Notes: generated by a model not told the origin, from the letters alone. Numbered from the stretch's first letter, positions 9,019 through 18,017 are shown. The stretch is 64,000 nt of DNA from Desnuesiella massiliensis (GCF_001403615.1 NZ_LN879456.1:124001-188000); one strand, 5' to 3'. Translations and numbers: made by a program.

Positions 9019-9621
9019 ATGATCGAAAAGACACTACCTGCATTTTTAGACATCCTGTCTAATGAAGTATCAACATTTATTTCTTCAATCGATGAATCTG
9101 CTATTAATCAAGCACGTGATTTAATTCTTGAATCAGAAAAGAATCATGGTCGTGTGCACATAACTGGTATTGGTAAACCAGGTCATGTATCAGGATATAT
9201 TTCTTCATTGCTTTCATCAACTGGAACACCAGCATACACATTACATGGTACAGAAGCAGTGCATGGCTCAAGTGGACAAGTGGTTGCTGGCGATGTGGTT
9301 ATTGCAATATCAAATAGTGGTGAAACCCAAGAGCTAAAAGCAACTATTGAAACTTTAAAAGCAAATGGAGCAAAAATCATCGGGGTGAGCGGTAATGCTG
9401 ATTCTTGGTTAAAGAACGCTTCTGATACATTCTTATTTGCAGGAGTTAAACAGGAAGGCGATGACCTTAATAAGGCTCCTCGTGCCTCAATTCTTGCAGA
9501 AACTATTGCCTTACAGTCGTTAAGTGTTGCATTACAATATGCTAAAGGACTTAATGCTGAGCAGTATTTAAAGTGGCATCCAGGCGGAAGTCTTGGACAA
9601 TCTATTAGAGAAGGGAAGTAA
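9019..9621 (+). CDS. SIS-domain sugar-phosphate isomerase, arabinose-5-phosphate isomerase type (no CBS domains)
   Basis: 200 aa, one SIS domain. It follows KdsD/GutQ closely: TGIGKPGH, STGTPAY, GTEAVHG, ISNSGE and the C-terminal HPGGSLG. The four catalytic residues I recall for E. coli KdsD (Lys59, His88, Glu111, His193) correspond here to Lys53, His82, Glu105 and His187, all with the same offset of six. The protein stops just after HPGGSLG, where KdsD continues into two CBS domains. SIS-only forms of this enzyme are known (E. coli CFT073 c3406, C. tetani). Predicted reaction: D-arabinose-5-P to D-ribulose-5-P. It lies between EIIC and a pyruvate lyase. Confidence 0.85.
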   Translation: MIEKTLPAFLDILSNEVSTFISSIDESAINQARDLILESEKNHGRVHITGIGKPGHVSGYISSLLSSTGTPAYTLHGTEAVHGSSGQVVAGDVVIAISNSGETQELKATIETLKANGAKIIGVSGNADSWLKNASDTFLFAGVKQEGDDLNKAPRASILAETIALQSLSVALQYAKGLNAEQYLKWHPGGSLGQSIREGK

Positions 9622-9625
9622 TTGT

Positions 9626-10525
9626 ATGGAATATAAAGGTATTATATGTGCAATGATTACACCACTTGATGAAAATCAGAATATCAATCCACAGGCAACA
9701 CGTGAATTAATTGACTATTTGCTTGATAGAGGTGTTTATGGATTATTTATTTTAGGTACAAATGGTGAATGCCATGTACTTACAGATGATGAAAAAGTTG
9801 AATTTGCAAAAATTGTTATAGAACACACCAATAATCGTGTACCAGTTTTTGTTGGAACAGGTGGTAATTCAACACGTGAAGTTATTAATTTATCTAAAAG
9901 AATGGAAGCAATAGGTGCAAGTGCGTTATCCATTATAACCCCATACTTTGTGCCGCCAACACAACAAGAATTAATTGAACACTACAAAGCTGTTGCTGCT
10001 GAAGTTACTTTACCAATCATGATGTATAACATGCCAGGTAAAACTGGAATTAATATTGAACCTGAATCAGTACGTGAGTTGGCGAAGGTTAAGAACATTG
10101 TCGGAATTAAAGACAGCGGCGGTAAATTGGACAACATGAAAGCTTATCTTGAAGTAACTAAAGGGGAAGACTTTGGTGTATTCTCAGGCTCAGATTCACT
10201 TATTCTTGATATCCTTAAGGCTGGAGGACATGGTGCAGTTGCAGCAACAGCAAACTTCCTTGCAGAAATTGATGTTGCAATTTATGATAACTTCATTAAA
10301 GGTGATCTTGAAGCGGCTCAAAAGGCACAAAGCAGTATTGAAGAGCTTCGCAGTATCCTAAAGCTTGGAACCATACCATCAGTAATTAAACAAACCGTTG
10401 TCTTGAACGGTATTAATGTTGGCCCTGCACGTCTTCCTGTAACTCAGCCAACTGGTGAAAAACTTGAAGAAATCAAACGTGTGGTTGAAGCTTACAAAGC
10501 TACATTTGATAAAGGTTTATACTAA
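9626..10525 (+). CDS. DapA/NanA-superfamily lyase (class I pyruvate aldolase)
   Basis: 299 aa from the ATG at 9626, chosen for its AAGGGAAG site; an upstream in-frame ATG at 9593 lies inside the isomerase gene. Superfamily marks: GTNGE at 44-48, catalytic Tyr134 in MMYNMPG, and Schiff-base Lys162 in VGIKDSGG. Members are dihydrodipicolinate synthase, N-acetylneuraminate lyase and keto-deoxy-sugar aldolases. The setting in a PTS operon rather than with lysine genes argues for catabolic cleavage of a 2-keto-3-deoxy acid phosphate to pyruvate and an aldose phosphate. The 4-bp gap to the isomerase stop suggests coupled translation. Confidence 0.85.
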   Translation: MEYKGIICAMITPLDENQNINPQATRELIDYLLDRGVYGLFILGTNGECHVLTDDEKVEFAKIVIEHTNNRVPVFVGTGGNSTREVINLSKRMEAIGASALSIITPYFVPPTQQELIEHYKAVAAEVTLPIMMYNMPGKTGINIEPESVRELAKVKNIVGIKDSGGKLDNMKAYLEVTKGEDFGVFSGSDSLILDILKAGGHGAVAATANFLAEIDVAIYDNFIKGDLEAAQKAQSSIEELRSILKLGTIPSVIKQTVVLNGINVGPARLPVTQPTGEKLEEIKRVVEAYKATFDKGLY

Positions 10526-10541
10526 TACAGAGGTGAATGAT

Positions 10542-11183
10542 ATGAAAAAGATGAATATAACAAATAGAATGGCAGAAATCGGAGCACTTGCAATCGTAAG
10601 AGTAGAAACACTCGATCGTGCATCTGAAATTGCTGAAGGCTGTATTAAAGGTGGAATCCCTGTTATGGAAATGAGCTATACATTGAATAATGCAGGAGAA
10701 ATCATTGAAGGACTCAGCAAGAAGTATGGTAAAGAACTTTGTGTAGGAGCAGGAACAGTTTTAGATAGTGAAACAGCTCGTCATGCTATTTTACATGGAG
10801 CTCAGTTCATTATTGCACCAAACTACAATGAAGATGTAGCAAAAATCTGTAATAGATATCAGATTCCTTATGCACCAGGATGCACATCATTGACTGAAGC
10901 AGTTGATGCATTAAGCTTAGGTGCTGCTTTCATCAAAGCATTCCCAATCTCAGACTTCTATGGACCAAAACTAGTAAAAGTATTCAAGACACCAATTCCT
11001 GATATGCCGATTTTAGCAAGTGGTGGAATTACTCTTGACAACTTGCATGTGTGGCTAGAAAACGGCGTTGATGTTTGTGGCTTTGGGGGCTTATTAACCA
11101 AAGGCAGTTCTGAAGATATCGCTGAAAACGCGAGAAAGATTCGTGAAATCATAGACAACTTCAGGAATTGTACTTCTAACTAA
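10542..11183 (+). CDS. KDPG/KHG-type aldolase (Eda family)
   Basis: 213 aa from the ATG at 10542, preceded by AGAGGTG. The longer frame from 10455 overlaps the lyase and lacks a site. Eda-family marks: VMEMSYT (catalytic Glu), GAGTVLD, IAPNY, PYAPGCTS, the Schiff-base lysine in AAFIKAFP and ASGGIT. The family cleaves 2-keto-3-deoxy-6-phosphogluconate or related acids to pyruvate and a triose or other aldehyde. A second pyruvate-releasing aldolase in one operon suggests two substrates or an intermediate of more than one type. Last gene of the PTS operon. Confidence 0.88.
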   Translation: MKKMNITNRMAEIGALAIVRVETLDRASEIAEGCIKGGIPVMEMSYTLNNAGEIIEGLSKKYGKELCVGAGTVLDSETARHAILHGAQFIIAPNYNEDVAKICNRYQIPYAPGCTSLTEAVDALSLGAAFIKAFPISDFYGPKLVKVFKTPIPDMPILASGGITLDNLHVWLENGVDVCGFGGLLTKGSSEDIAENARKIREIIDNFRNCTSN

Positions 11184-11228
11184 TTTGAATTTCATAAATA
11201 GAAGTAATTACTAAGGAGGGGAATAGCC

Positions 11229-12746
11229 ATGAGCACAATTTTATGTAATGTAGAAAATGATATAAAACTTACATTAAAAAAGCTGAAAAATGGTACAGAT
11301 ATAAGGGGAATAGCAATAGAAACTAAAGAGTATAAAGAAACCCTAAGCCCCGAAATTGTAAAATTACTTGGAGTTGGTTTTTCAAAGTGGCTTAAGAACA
11401 GAACAAATAATAAGGAATTTTTAAAAGTAGCTCTAGGTATGGATTCAAGATTATCAGGTCCTAAATTAAAAGATTCATTAATAGAAGCTTTAACTAAAGA
11501 AGGAATAAATGTATATGATTGTGGACTTACAACTACCCCATCTATGTTTATGACCACAATTTTAGAAGATTATAAATGTGATGGTGCAATAATGATTACA
11601 GCAAGCCATCTTCCTTACTATTATAATGGACTTAAATTCTTTACATCCATTGGCGGATGTGAAAAAGAGGATATAGAAGAAATAATTAATTTAGCCCTAG
11701 AAGAGAATTTAACTTCTATAAAAAATGCAGAGGGAATAGTAAGAAAAGCTGATTTAGTAGAGGATTATTCAAAACTTTTAGTCAATAAGGTAAGAGAAGC
11801 AGTAGGTTCTGAAAAACCACTAGAAGGAACAAAGATAATAGTAGACGCAGGAAATGGCGCAGGAGGATTTTTTGCAACTAAGGTATTAAAGAGTCTTGGC
11901 GCTAACATAGAAGGAAGTCAATTTTTAGAGCCAGATGGAACCTTTCCAAATCATATACCCAATCCAGAAAATAAGGAGGCTATGGAATCTATAAAAAATG
12001 CAGTATTAAATTCTAAGGCAGACCTTGGAATAATTTTTGACACTGATGTAGATAGAGCCGCAATAGTTTCTAAAACTGGAGAAGAGATAAATAAAAATGC
12101 TCTTATAGCACTAATATCTTGTATAATTATAAAGGAGAATAAAGGAGCTACCATAGTTACTGACTCAATAACCTCCACAGGACTAACAGAATTTATAAGT
12201 AACTTAGGTGGAGTTCACTATAGATTTAAAAGAGGATATAAAAATGTTATAAATGAAGCTAAAAGATTGAATGGAGAAGACATTGTGTGTCCACTTGCTA
12301 TAGAAACTTCAGGACATGCAGCTTTAAAGGAGAATTATTTTTTAGATGATGGAGCTTATCTTATAGTAAAAATCCTCATAGAGATGTCGAGACTAAAAAA
12401 AGAAGATAAGGATATAGCCTACTTAATAAAAGAGTTAAAGCATCCTTTAGAAAGCGAAGAAAAAAGAATAAAGATTAAGTGTGAAGATTTTAGAACTTAC
12501 GGACAGGCTGTCATAGAAGACTTAAAAGAATATGTTTCTAAAATTGAGGGATGGAGTATAGAGCCTAAAAACTATGAAGGAATAAAGATAAACTGCAATA
12601 AAGAAAAAGGCTGGTTTTTACTTAGAGTATCTCTTCATGAACCTTTACTTGCTTTAAATATTGAAAGTGATATTGAAGATGGAGTAGAAAATATTTTTTC
12701 AAATATTGAGATTTTCATAAATAATTACAATAAGCTAATAATGTAA
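11229..12746 (+). CDS. Phosphomannomutase/phosphoglucomutase family protein
   Basis: 505 aa alpha-D-phosphohexomutase. Seen: the catalytic phosphoserine loop IMITASHLPYYYNGLKFF, the metal-binding DTDVDRAA, and the sugar-binding ETSGHAALKE. It interconverts hexose-1- and hexose-6-phosphates. It follows the aldolase by 45 bp with its own AAGGAGG site but differs in codon use (AGA for Arg), so it may be an older resident gene that shares or follows the PTS transcript. The metabolic link is not clear. A strong terminator follows. Confidence 0.88.
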   Translation: MSTILCNVENDIKLTLKKLKNGTDIRGIAIETKEYKETLSPEIVKLLGVGFSKWLKNRTNNKEFLKVALGMDSRLSGPKLKDSLIEALTKEGINVYDCGLTTTPSMFMTTILEDYKCDGAIMITASHLPYYYNGLKFFTSIGGCEKEDIEEIINLALEENLTSIKNAEGIVRKADLVEDYSKLLVNKVREAVGSEKPLEGTKIIVDAGNGAGGFFATKVLKSLGANIEGSQFLEPDGTFPNHIPNPENKEAMESIKNAVLNSKADLGIIFDTDVDRAAIVSKTGEEINKNALIALISCIIIKENKGATIVTDSITSTGLTEFISNLGGVHYRFKRGYKNVINEAKRLNGEDIVCPLAIETSGHAALKENYFLDDGAYLIVKILIEMSRLKKEDKDIAYLIKELKHPLESEEKRIKIKCEDFRTYGQAVIEDLKEYVSKIEGWSIEPKNYEGIKINCNKEKGWFLLRVSLHEPLLALNIESDIEDGVENIFSNIEIFINNYNKLIM

Positions 12747-12752
12747 ATTTTA

Positions 12753-12787
12753 AAAGGTTGGAGGCATTAAAAGTGCTTCCAACCTTT
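12753..12787 (+). terminator. Intrinsic terminator
   Basis: A 14-bp stem with one G-U pair (AAAGGTTGGAGGCA with TGCTTCCAACCTTT) and a short loop, followed by a short T run. It closes the phosphohexomutase gene. Confidence 0.85.
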
Positions 12788-12849
12788 CTTATTTTAAGTA
12801 TTACTTTATTAATATATTTACATATTAATGTAAATATATATAATATTGT

Positions 12850-12879
12850 TTGACGATTGAAATCGAATTATGGTAAAAT
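12850..12879 (+). promoter_or_regulatory. Probable sigma-A promoter for the REC-CheX gene
   Basis: TTGACG (12850-12855), 18 bp, TAAAAT (12874-12879), about 80 bp before the start codon. Confidence 0.5.
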
Positions 12880-12958
12880 TTTAATATACACAATTCAAAA
12901 TAAGAAATGTTAAATTTATTGTTATAAAGCACAAAGAAATGAAAGATGGTGTAGAATT

Positions 12959-13822
12959 ATGAAAAATGTTAGAATTGTTATTGTAGATGACTCTCCTTTT
13001 TCCATCGCCTTGCTAACAGATATCCTTACTGAAAAAGGTTTTGAAGTAGTGGGAAGTGCATCTAATTTAGAAGAAACCATTCAAGTAATAAAAGATAAAA
13101 AGCCGGATCTTGTCACTATGGATATGACTATGCCAGGTACAGATGGGTTAGAGTGCACAAGGGCTATTCATACCTTAAATCCTAATATAAAAGTGGTTAT
13201 TGTAAGCTCTATGATGGATGATGAAATTGTGAAGAAGGCTAAGGAGAATAAAGCCTCTGCCTATGTACAAAAACCTGTAGACGCTGAAGAAATATACACC
13301 GTTATAAAGAGGTTAATGGCCTCTGATGATTTATTGGAGGAGCTACAAAATATATATTTTGATGTTTTTAAAGAAGCCCTAAGTGATAATGTAAATAGAA
13401 TGATTAAGCTTCCTACAAATTTTGGTGAGGAATTAGAAGTTGATGAGGCGCATTCCTCTCAAGGTATTTCTATAGTTGTAGGTATAATTGGAAAATTTGT
13501 TGGAAGAATGATACTAGATGTATCCTATAAAACAGCAGAAACCATGACCTGCAAAATGTTAAGGAAGGATTCTGCTACTAAAGAACAGGTTTTAGCTATG
13601 TTTGGAGAGTTTGCTAATATAGTATCTGGGAATGCTTGTTCTATTTTAAATCGTCATAATAAGGCCTTTGGATTAAGAGTTGCTCCACCTACTATATTTC
13701 ATGGAAGTTCCTTAAGTATATCTAAAGCTATGATGAAAACAACCTCAGTAACAGCAAGTACAGAGTTCGGTGAACTATATCTCAATGTAGGATTTAAAAG
13801 AGGTGAAGAGGAATGGACGTAA
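12959..13822 (+). CDS. Response regulator with receiver domain fused to a CheX-like phosphatase domain
   Basis: 287 aa. Residues 1-122 are a CheY-like receiver: the acidic pair in VIVDDSP, phospho-acceptor Asp in LVTMDMTMPG, a Ser in VIVSSM and Lys in YVQKPVD. Residues about 130-285 are a CheC/CheX-type domain with the E-x2-N signature (FGEFANIVSGNA). CheX dephosphorylates phospho-CheY, so the fusion may reset its own receiver or bind another one. It overlaps the next gene, another CheX, by 10 bp, and the two are surely co-translated. Confidence 0.85.
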   Translation: MKNVRIVIVDDSPFSIALLTDILTEKGFEVVGSASNLEETIQVIKDKKPDLVTMDMTMPGTDGLECTRAIHTLNPNIKVVIVSSMMDDEIVKKAKENKASAYVQKPVDAEEIYTVIKRLMASDDLLEELQNIYFDVFKEALSDNVNRMIKLPTNFGEELEVDEAHSSQGISIVVGIIGKFVGRMILDVSYKTAETMTCKMLRKDSATKEQVLAMFGEFANIVSGNACSILNRHNKAFGLRVAPPTIFHGSSLSISKAMMKTTSVTASTEFGELYLNVGFKRGEEEWT

Positions 13823-14277
13823 AATACATTAATCCCTTTTTAGATGCTTTTTTATCAGTAATGCCTCAACTAGGTTTTTCAGAGGTTAAAAAGCAATCTT
13901 TAGTGTTAAAAGAAAAAAACATAAGAAGCAATGGAGTAATGGTTATACTGGGCATAGTGGGAGATGTAAAAGGAAATGTAGTTTACTCTCTAGATGTAGA
14001 TAGTGCTAAAAAAATAGCTTCTGTTATGATGATGGGTTTTCCGGTAAATGATTTTGACGACATGGCACAAAGCGCAGTTTCCGAGCTAACCAATATGCTC
14101 ACCGCCACAGCTAGTATGAATTTTGCTAATATAGGAACAAACATAAATATTTCTACACCTACTTTAATGTTCGGTGAAGATTTTGAAATGAAAATGAATA
14201 TTGATAAAATAATATCTGTTTCTCTAACAGTAAATAATATACCTATTGAAATAAATATTGGTTTAGAAAATGCGTAA
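13813..14277 (+). CDS. cheX: CheX-family chemotaxis phosphatase
   Basis: 154 aa, the standard length for CheX. The catalytic E-x2-N is seen in AVSELTNMLTATASM. CheX homodimers remove phosphate from CheY~P. The ATG lies inside the 3' end of the REC-CheX gene. No other chemotaxis genes lie next to it; the window's one chemoreceptor is 36 kb away. Partner regulators other than the fused REC domain cannot be named from here. Confidence 0.85.
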   Translation: MDVKYINPFLDAFLSVMPQLGFSEVKKQSLVLKEKNIRSNGVMVILGIVGDVKGNVVYSLDVDSAKKIASVMMMGFPVNDFDDMAQSAVSELTNMLTATASMNFANIGTNINISTPTLMFGEDFEMKMNIDKIISVSLTVNNIPIEINIGLENA

Positions 14278-14291
14278 GTAATATATTAAAC

Positions 14292-14324
14292 AAAGGGTGC
14301 TTAAAAATATTTTGAGCACTCCTT
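14292..14324 (+). terminator. Probable terminator after cheX
   Basis: An imperfect stem (AAAGGGTGCT with AGCACTCCTT, with G-U pairing) lies 15 bp after the stop. Confidence 0.5.
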
Positions 14325-14397
14325 AATATTTTAATGAACTTTTTTCATTGAATAACGTTTAAGCTATGTAAATATATTTAAATAGGGGTGATTAAAT

Positions 14398-15165
14398 ATG
14401 GTATCAAATTCAGCTATGATGGCAATAGCCTTTTCAGCAATTATTGGATTTCTTTTGCCTATACTATTAGGCATATTCTTAAGAAAGAGATATAGAATTT
14501 CCATTAAGCCTGTAATTATTGGAGCTGCAACTTTTATTTTCTTTTCTCAAATATTAGAAAAGATACTTCATGTATATGTTATAAGCAATAATATTTTTAC
14601 AAATAACATAGCCTTTGCAGCCTATGGAGCCCTTGCTGCAGGGATTTTTGAAGAAGTGGGAAGATATATATTCTTTAATCTGTTTTTAAAGGATAAAAGG
14701 CAGTGGGAAGATGGATTAGCTTTTGGCTTAGGCCATGGTGGTATAGAAGCTATTCTTTTAGCTGGTATGGCAGGAGTACAAAAATTAGTTTATGCTTCTA
14801 TGATAAATAACGGAACCTTTGAGACTTTAACACAAAAGCTCCCTAGCGAATTAGGAGAACAATTAAAGAATTCTATTATTAATACTACTTTAACTGAATC
14901 TCTACTCATAGGATTTGAAAGGGTTTTTGCTATGACTGTTCAAATTGCATTTACTCTATTGGTTTTATATGCAATAAGAAGCAGAAAGAAAATATATCTA
15001 TTATTAGCGGTAATCTTACATGCTATTATGGATGTACCAGCGGCTTTATATCAATTAAAGATGGTAAATAATGTTTTTGTAGTGGAGTTTATATTTTTCT
15101 TAATGGCCATAATAGCATTCATTTATATAAGAAAGTCTAAAGAAATATTTGAAGCTAAATTATAA
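14398..15165 (+). CDS. YhfC-family intramembrane metalloprotease
   Basis: 255 aa with about seven hydrophobic segments. Family motifs: AAGIFEEVGRY (the EE pair), FGLGHGGIEA (zinc-binding histidine region) and LHAIMDVPAAL near the end, as in YhfC/CPBP-like membrane proteases. Substrates are unknown for most members. Start at ATG 14398 behind AGGGGTG. It is likely monocistronic, with hairpins on both sides. Confidence 0.8.
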   Translation: MVSNSAMMAIAFSAIIGFLLPILLGIFLRKRYRISIKPVIIGAATFIFFSQILEKILHVYVISNNIFTNNIAFAAYGALAAGIFEEVGRYIFFNLFLKDKRQWEDGLAFGLGHGGIEAILLAGMAGVQKLVYASMINNGTFETLTQKLPSELGEQLKNSIINTTLTESLLIGFERVFAMTVQIAFTLLVLYAIRSRKKIYLLLAVILHAIMDVPAALYQLKMVNNVFVVEFIFFLMAIIAFIYIRKSKEIFEAKL

Positions 15166-15178
15166 TAATATTAATTAT

Positions 15179-15256
15179 AAAAAGTCCTTTAACCAAGGAG
15201 AGATAGCATAAGTTATTTAATTATAACTTTATCTTCAGGTTAAGGGATCTTTTATA
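15179..15256 (+). terminator. Long hairpin, probable terminator after the YhfC gene
   Basis: Outer arms AAAAGTCCTTTAACC and GGTTAAGGGATCTTTT enclose a smaller inverted repeat (AAGTTAT / ATAACTT), followed by TTTTAT. The size is unusual for a simple terminator. Confidence 0.55.
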
Positions 15257-15398
15257 TTTAGAGAATTATTATGAGCAAAATATGGAATAATTAATGTATA
15301 TAGTAAAATATTTGACACCTATAATATAGAAAAAAATGAAGTATTGTGGTATAGTATTTTCATATGAAAATTTAGCGGCAGAAAAGGAATGGTGAACA

Positions 15399-17057
15399 AT
15401 GGAAAATATAACGACTTCATCTAACTTTATAAAAAATATAGTAATTGAGGATCTAAAGTCTGGAAAACATCAGGAAATAGTGACTCGTTTCCCTCCAGAG
15501 CCTAATGGATATTTACATATAGGTCATGCAAAATCAATAGTTTTAAATTTTGAATTAGCAGATGAATTTAAAGGTAAAACAAACCTTAGATTTGATGATA
15601 CAAATCCTATAAAAGAAGATACTGAATATGTGGAATCTATCGAAGAAGATGTAAGATGGTTAGGCTTTCAATGGGAAGGCTTATATTTTGCATCTAATTA
15701 CTTTGAGGAAATGTATAATAGAGCTCTACTTCTAATAAAGAAAGGGAAAGCTTATGTATGTGATTTAAATGCAGATGAGATAAAAGAACATAGAGGAACT
15801 TTAACAGAGCCAGGTAAAGAAAGTCCTTATAGAAAGAGAACTATAGAAGAGAATTTAGAGCTTTTTGAAAGAATGAAAAAAGGTGAGTTTAAAGATGGTG
15901 AAAAGGTGTTAAGAGCTAAAATCGATATGGCATCACCAAACATTAATATGAGAGATCCTATAATATATCGTATTGCTCACGCTTCTCATCATAACACAGG
16001 AGATAAATGGTGTATTTATCCTATGTATGATTTCGCTCATCCTATTGAGGATGCTATAGAGGGAGTTACTCATTCAATTTGTACTCTAGAGTTTGAAGAC
16101 CACCGCCCTTTATATGATTGGGTAATAAATGAGTGTGAAATGGAAAGCAAACCAAGACAGATTGAATTCGCAAGATTAAATATAACTAATACCGTTATGA
16201 GTAAAAGAAAGCTTAAGCTTTTAGTGGATGAAAATGTAGTAGATGGATGGGATGATCCACGTATGCCTACTATTGCTGGACTTAGAAGAAGAGGATATAC
16301 TCCAGAGGCTATTAGAAATTTCTGCAGAGCCATAGGAGTAGCGAAAAGCAATAGTACTGTAGATGGTCAAATGTTAGAACATTTTATAAGGGAAGATTTA
16401 AATCTAAAAGCACCAAGAACTATGGGGGTTTTAAGACCTATAAAGATTATAATTACCAACTATCCAGAGGATAAGGTGGAAATGTTAGAGATAGAAAACA
16501 GTCCAGATGACCCATCTATGGGTAAGAGATTAGTGCCTTTTTCAAGAGAACTGTATATAGAAGAAGAAGATTTCATGGAAAACCCACCTAAAAAATATTT
16601 TAGATTATTCCCTGGAAACGAAGTGAGATTAAAGGGCGCTTATTTCGTTAAATGCGAAAATTTTATTAAGGATAAAGAGGGAAGAGTTGTAGAGGTTCAT
16701 TGCACCTATGATCCAGAAACAAAGAGCGGCAGTGGCTTTACTGGAAGAAAGGTTAAAGGAACAATACACTGGGTTGATGCAAAGAGCGCTGTTCCTGCGG
16801 AGTTTAGACTATATGAACCCTTAATATTAGATGAAGAGAATGAGGAAGGTAAGACCTTCTTAAATCAAATAAATCCTAATTCCTTAGAAGTACTTCAAGG
16901 TTTTATTGAAGGTAATATAAAGGATGCAAAGATTCAAGATAAGTTCCAATTCTTTAGACATGGGTATTTTAATGTGGATAGTAAATATACTTCAGAGCAA
17001 AGACTAGTATTTAATAGAATAGTCTCATTAAAGAGTTCTTTCAAAATAGAAAAATAA
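15399..17057 (+). CDS. glnS: Glutaminyl-tRNA synthetase
   Basis: 552 aa class Ib synthetase. Seen: the HIGH-type motif in PPEPNGYLHIGHAKS, the KMSKS-type VMSKRKL near residue 267, and the two C-terminal beta-barrels of GlnRS. The YDFAHPIEDA and THSICTLEFEDHR segments separate GlnRS from GluRS. It charges tRNA-Gln directly, so this organism need not rely only on the GatCAB amidation route. No T-box leader is visible upstream. Confidence 0.97.
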   Translation: MENITTSSNFIKNIVIEDLKSGKHQEIVTRFPPEPNGYLHIGHAKSIVLNFELADEFKGKTNLRFDDTNPIKEDTEYVESIEEDVRWLGFQWEGLYFASNYFEEMYNRALLLIKKGKAYVCDLNADEIKEHRGTLTEPGKESPYRKRTIEENLELFERMKKGEFKDGEKVLRAKIDMASPNINMRDPIIYRIAHASHHNTGDKWCIYPMYDFAHPIEDAIEGVTHSICTLEFEDHRPLYDWVINECEMESKPRQIEFARLNITNTVMSKRKLKLLVDENVVDGWDDPRMPTIAGLRRRGYTPEAIRNFCRAIGVAKSNSTVDGQMLEHFIREDLNLKAPRTMGVLRPIKIIITNYPEDKVEMLEIENSPDDPSMGKRLVPFSRELYIEEEDFMENPPKKYFRLFPGNEVRLKGAYFVKCENFIKDKEGRVVEVHCTYDPETKSGSGFTGRKVKGTIHWVDAKSAVPAEFRLYEPLILDEENEEGKTFLNQINPNSLEVLQGFIEGNIKDAKIQDKFQFFRHGYFNVDSKYTSEQRLVFNRIVSLKSSFKIEK

Positions 17058-17069
17058 CAACAGGGATGA

Positions 17070-17351
17070 AGGCTGCTTTAGGCATCTCCAAAAAAATAAC
17101 TAGTCAATCTACTCGTCTATTTTGCGTAATACTGCGTCCACTATTAATTTGCATTAAAAGAGTTACTATAAAGTTGCGCTCTTTCCGCAGGACACCTGCG
17201 TTCCGCGCAAAAGTAACTCTATAATTAATGCAAATTAATATTAGAACCCACTAATAGCCCCACTATTAATGGAACCTGTGTCCTTGTCTTACGCAAAATA
17301 TACTTCGCATCTTTGACTAGCTATTTTTTTACGATGCCTTATGGCAGTCTT
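17070..17351 (+). repeat. Long palindromic repeat (MITE-like), about 280 bp
   Basis: The whole stretch is one near-palindrome. Outer arms GGCTGCTTTAGGCATC and GATGCCTTATGGCAGTC. Next arms around AAAAAAATAACTAGTC and GACTAGCTATTTTTTT. Then TTTGCGTAA / TTACGCAAA, then ATTAATTTGCATTAA with AGAGTTACT on both sides. The GC-rich tip is CGCAGG-ACA-CCTGCG. It contains no ORF. Two shorter relatives lie at 18573-18621 and 19775-19826. Confidence 0.8.
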
Positions 17352-17385
17352 TATCTATAAAAATAGTGTTTTGTGAGGTATTGAG

Positions 17386-17988
17386 ATGAATATATTTAAG
17401 GAGAAAGGTAACTTCAAGGAAGACAAAAAAAATCATAATGAAATAATGAAATATGCTATAAAGCTTTTAAAAGAGGAAAAATCTGTAGAAGAAGCAAGAG
17501 AAATTTTGTTAGGCTCACAGTTATATAAAGAGTGGAAATCCAAAAGAAAGGTTTTTGGAGATGGCTTTAAGGATAAACGGTTATATGAAGATTTAAAGTC
17601 ACAAATAGATATTGAAAAATCCTGTAAAGAACTTGAGGCAATTGCCAAAGAATTTCTTTTAGCCTTAGAGAGAAAAGAAGATGTGGTGATTAATAGTGAA
17701 AAGAAGCATTTTCAAAAATATAATCTTATCACTCAGTTGGTTAGGGATTTAGACTATGACATACAAGAAGAAGAGCTAGCTTATGAACTTGCAAAGCTTT
17801 CATTTCAGCTGGAATTAGATTCAATTTTTCCAGTATTAAGTTTCATATCCTTGTTAAATGAGAACACCATATGTAATAATAATGATACTATCAATAAGAA
17901 TCTAAGTTCTAAACAGGATACTCTCTTAAATTACTTAAGAGAATTTGAGCAAAAATATAAGAAGAATAAAATATTTGATCATTTATAA
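17386..17988 (+). CDS. Hypothetical protein (200 aa), helical
   Basis: I do not recognise a family. The product is soluble, Lys/Glu-rich and predicted mainly helical, with no signal peptide or membrane segment. The N-terminal third (KYAIKLLKEEKSVEEAREIL) looks like a helical hairpin, and the C-terminal tail is Asn/Lys-rich. ATG at 17386 after a weak GTGAGG site. The palindromic repeat ends 35 bp upstream. It converges on the kinase-like gene through a shared terminator. Confidence 0.65.
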   Translation: MNIFKEKGNFKEDKKNHNEIMKYAIKLLKEEKSVEEAREILLGSQLYKEWKSKRKVFGDGFKDKRLYEDLKSQIDIEKSCKELEAIAKEFLLALERKEDVVINSEKKHFQKYNLITQLVRDLDYDIQEEELAYELAKLSFQLELDSIFPVLSFISLLNENTICNNNDTINKNLSSKQDTLLNYLREFEQKYKKNKIFDHL

Positions 17989-18017
17989 AGGCATTAATTG
18001 TTAAAACTAATGCCTTT
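17987..18017. terminator. Bidirectional terminator
   Basis: A perfect 10-bp stem (AAAGGCATTA / TAATGCCTTT) with A and T runs outside serves both converging genes. The left arm contains the end of the minus-strand gene. Confidence 0.8.

Noticed and set aside
9593..9625. Upstream ATG start for the lyase gene
   Set aside because: Lies inside the isomerase coding end; the ATG at 9626 has a proper AAGGGAAG site and matches the family's N-terminus.
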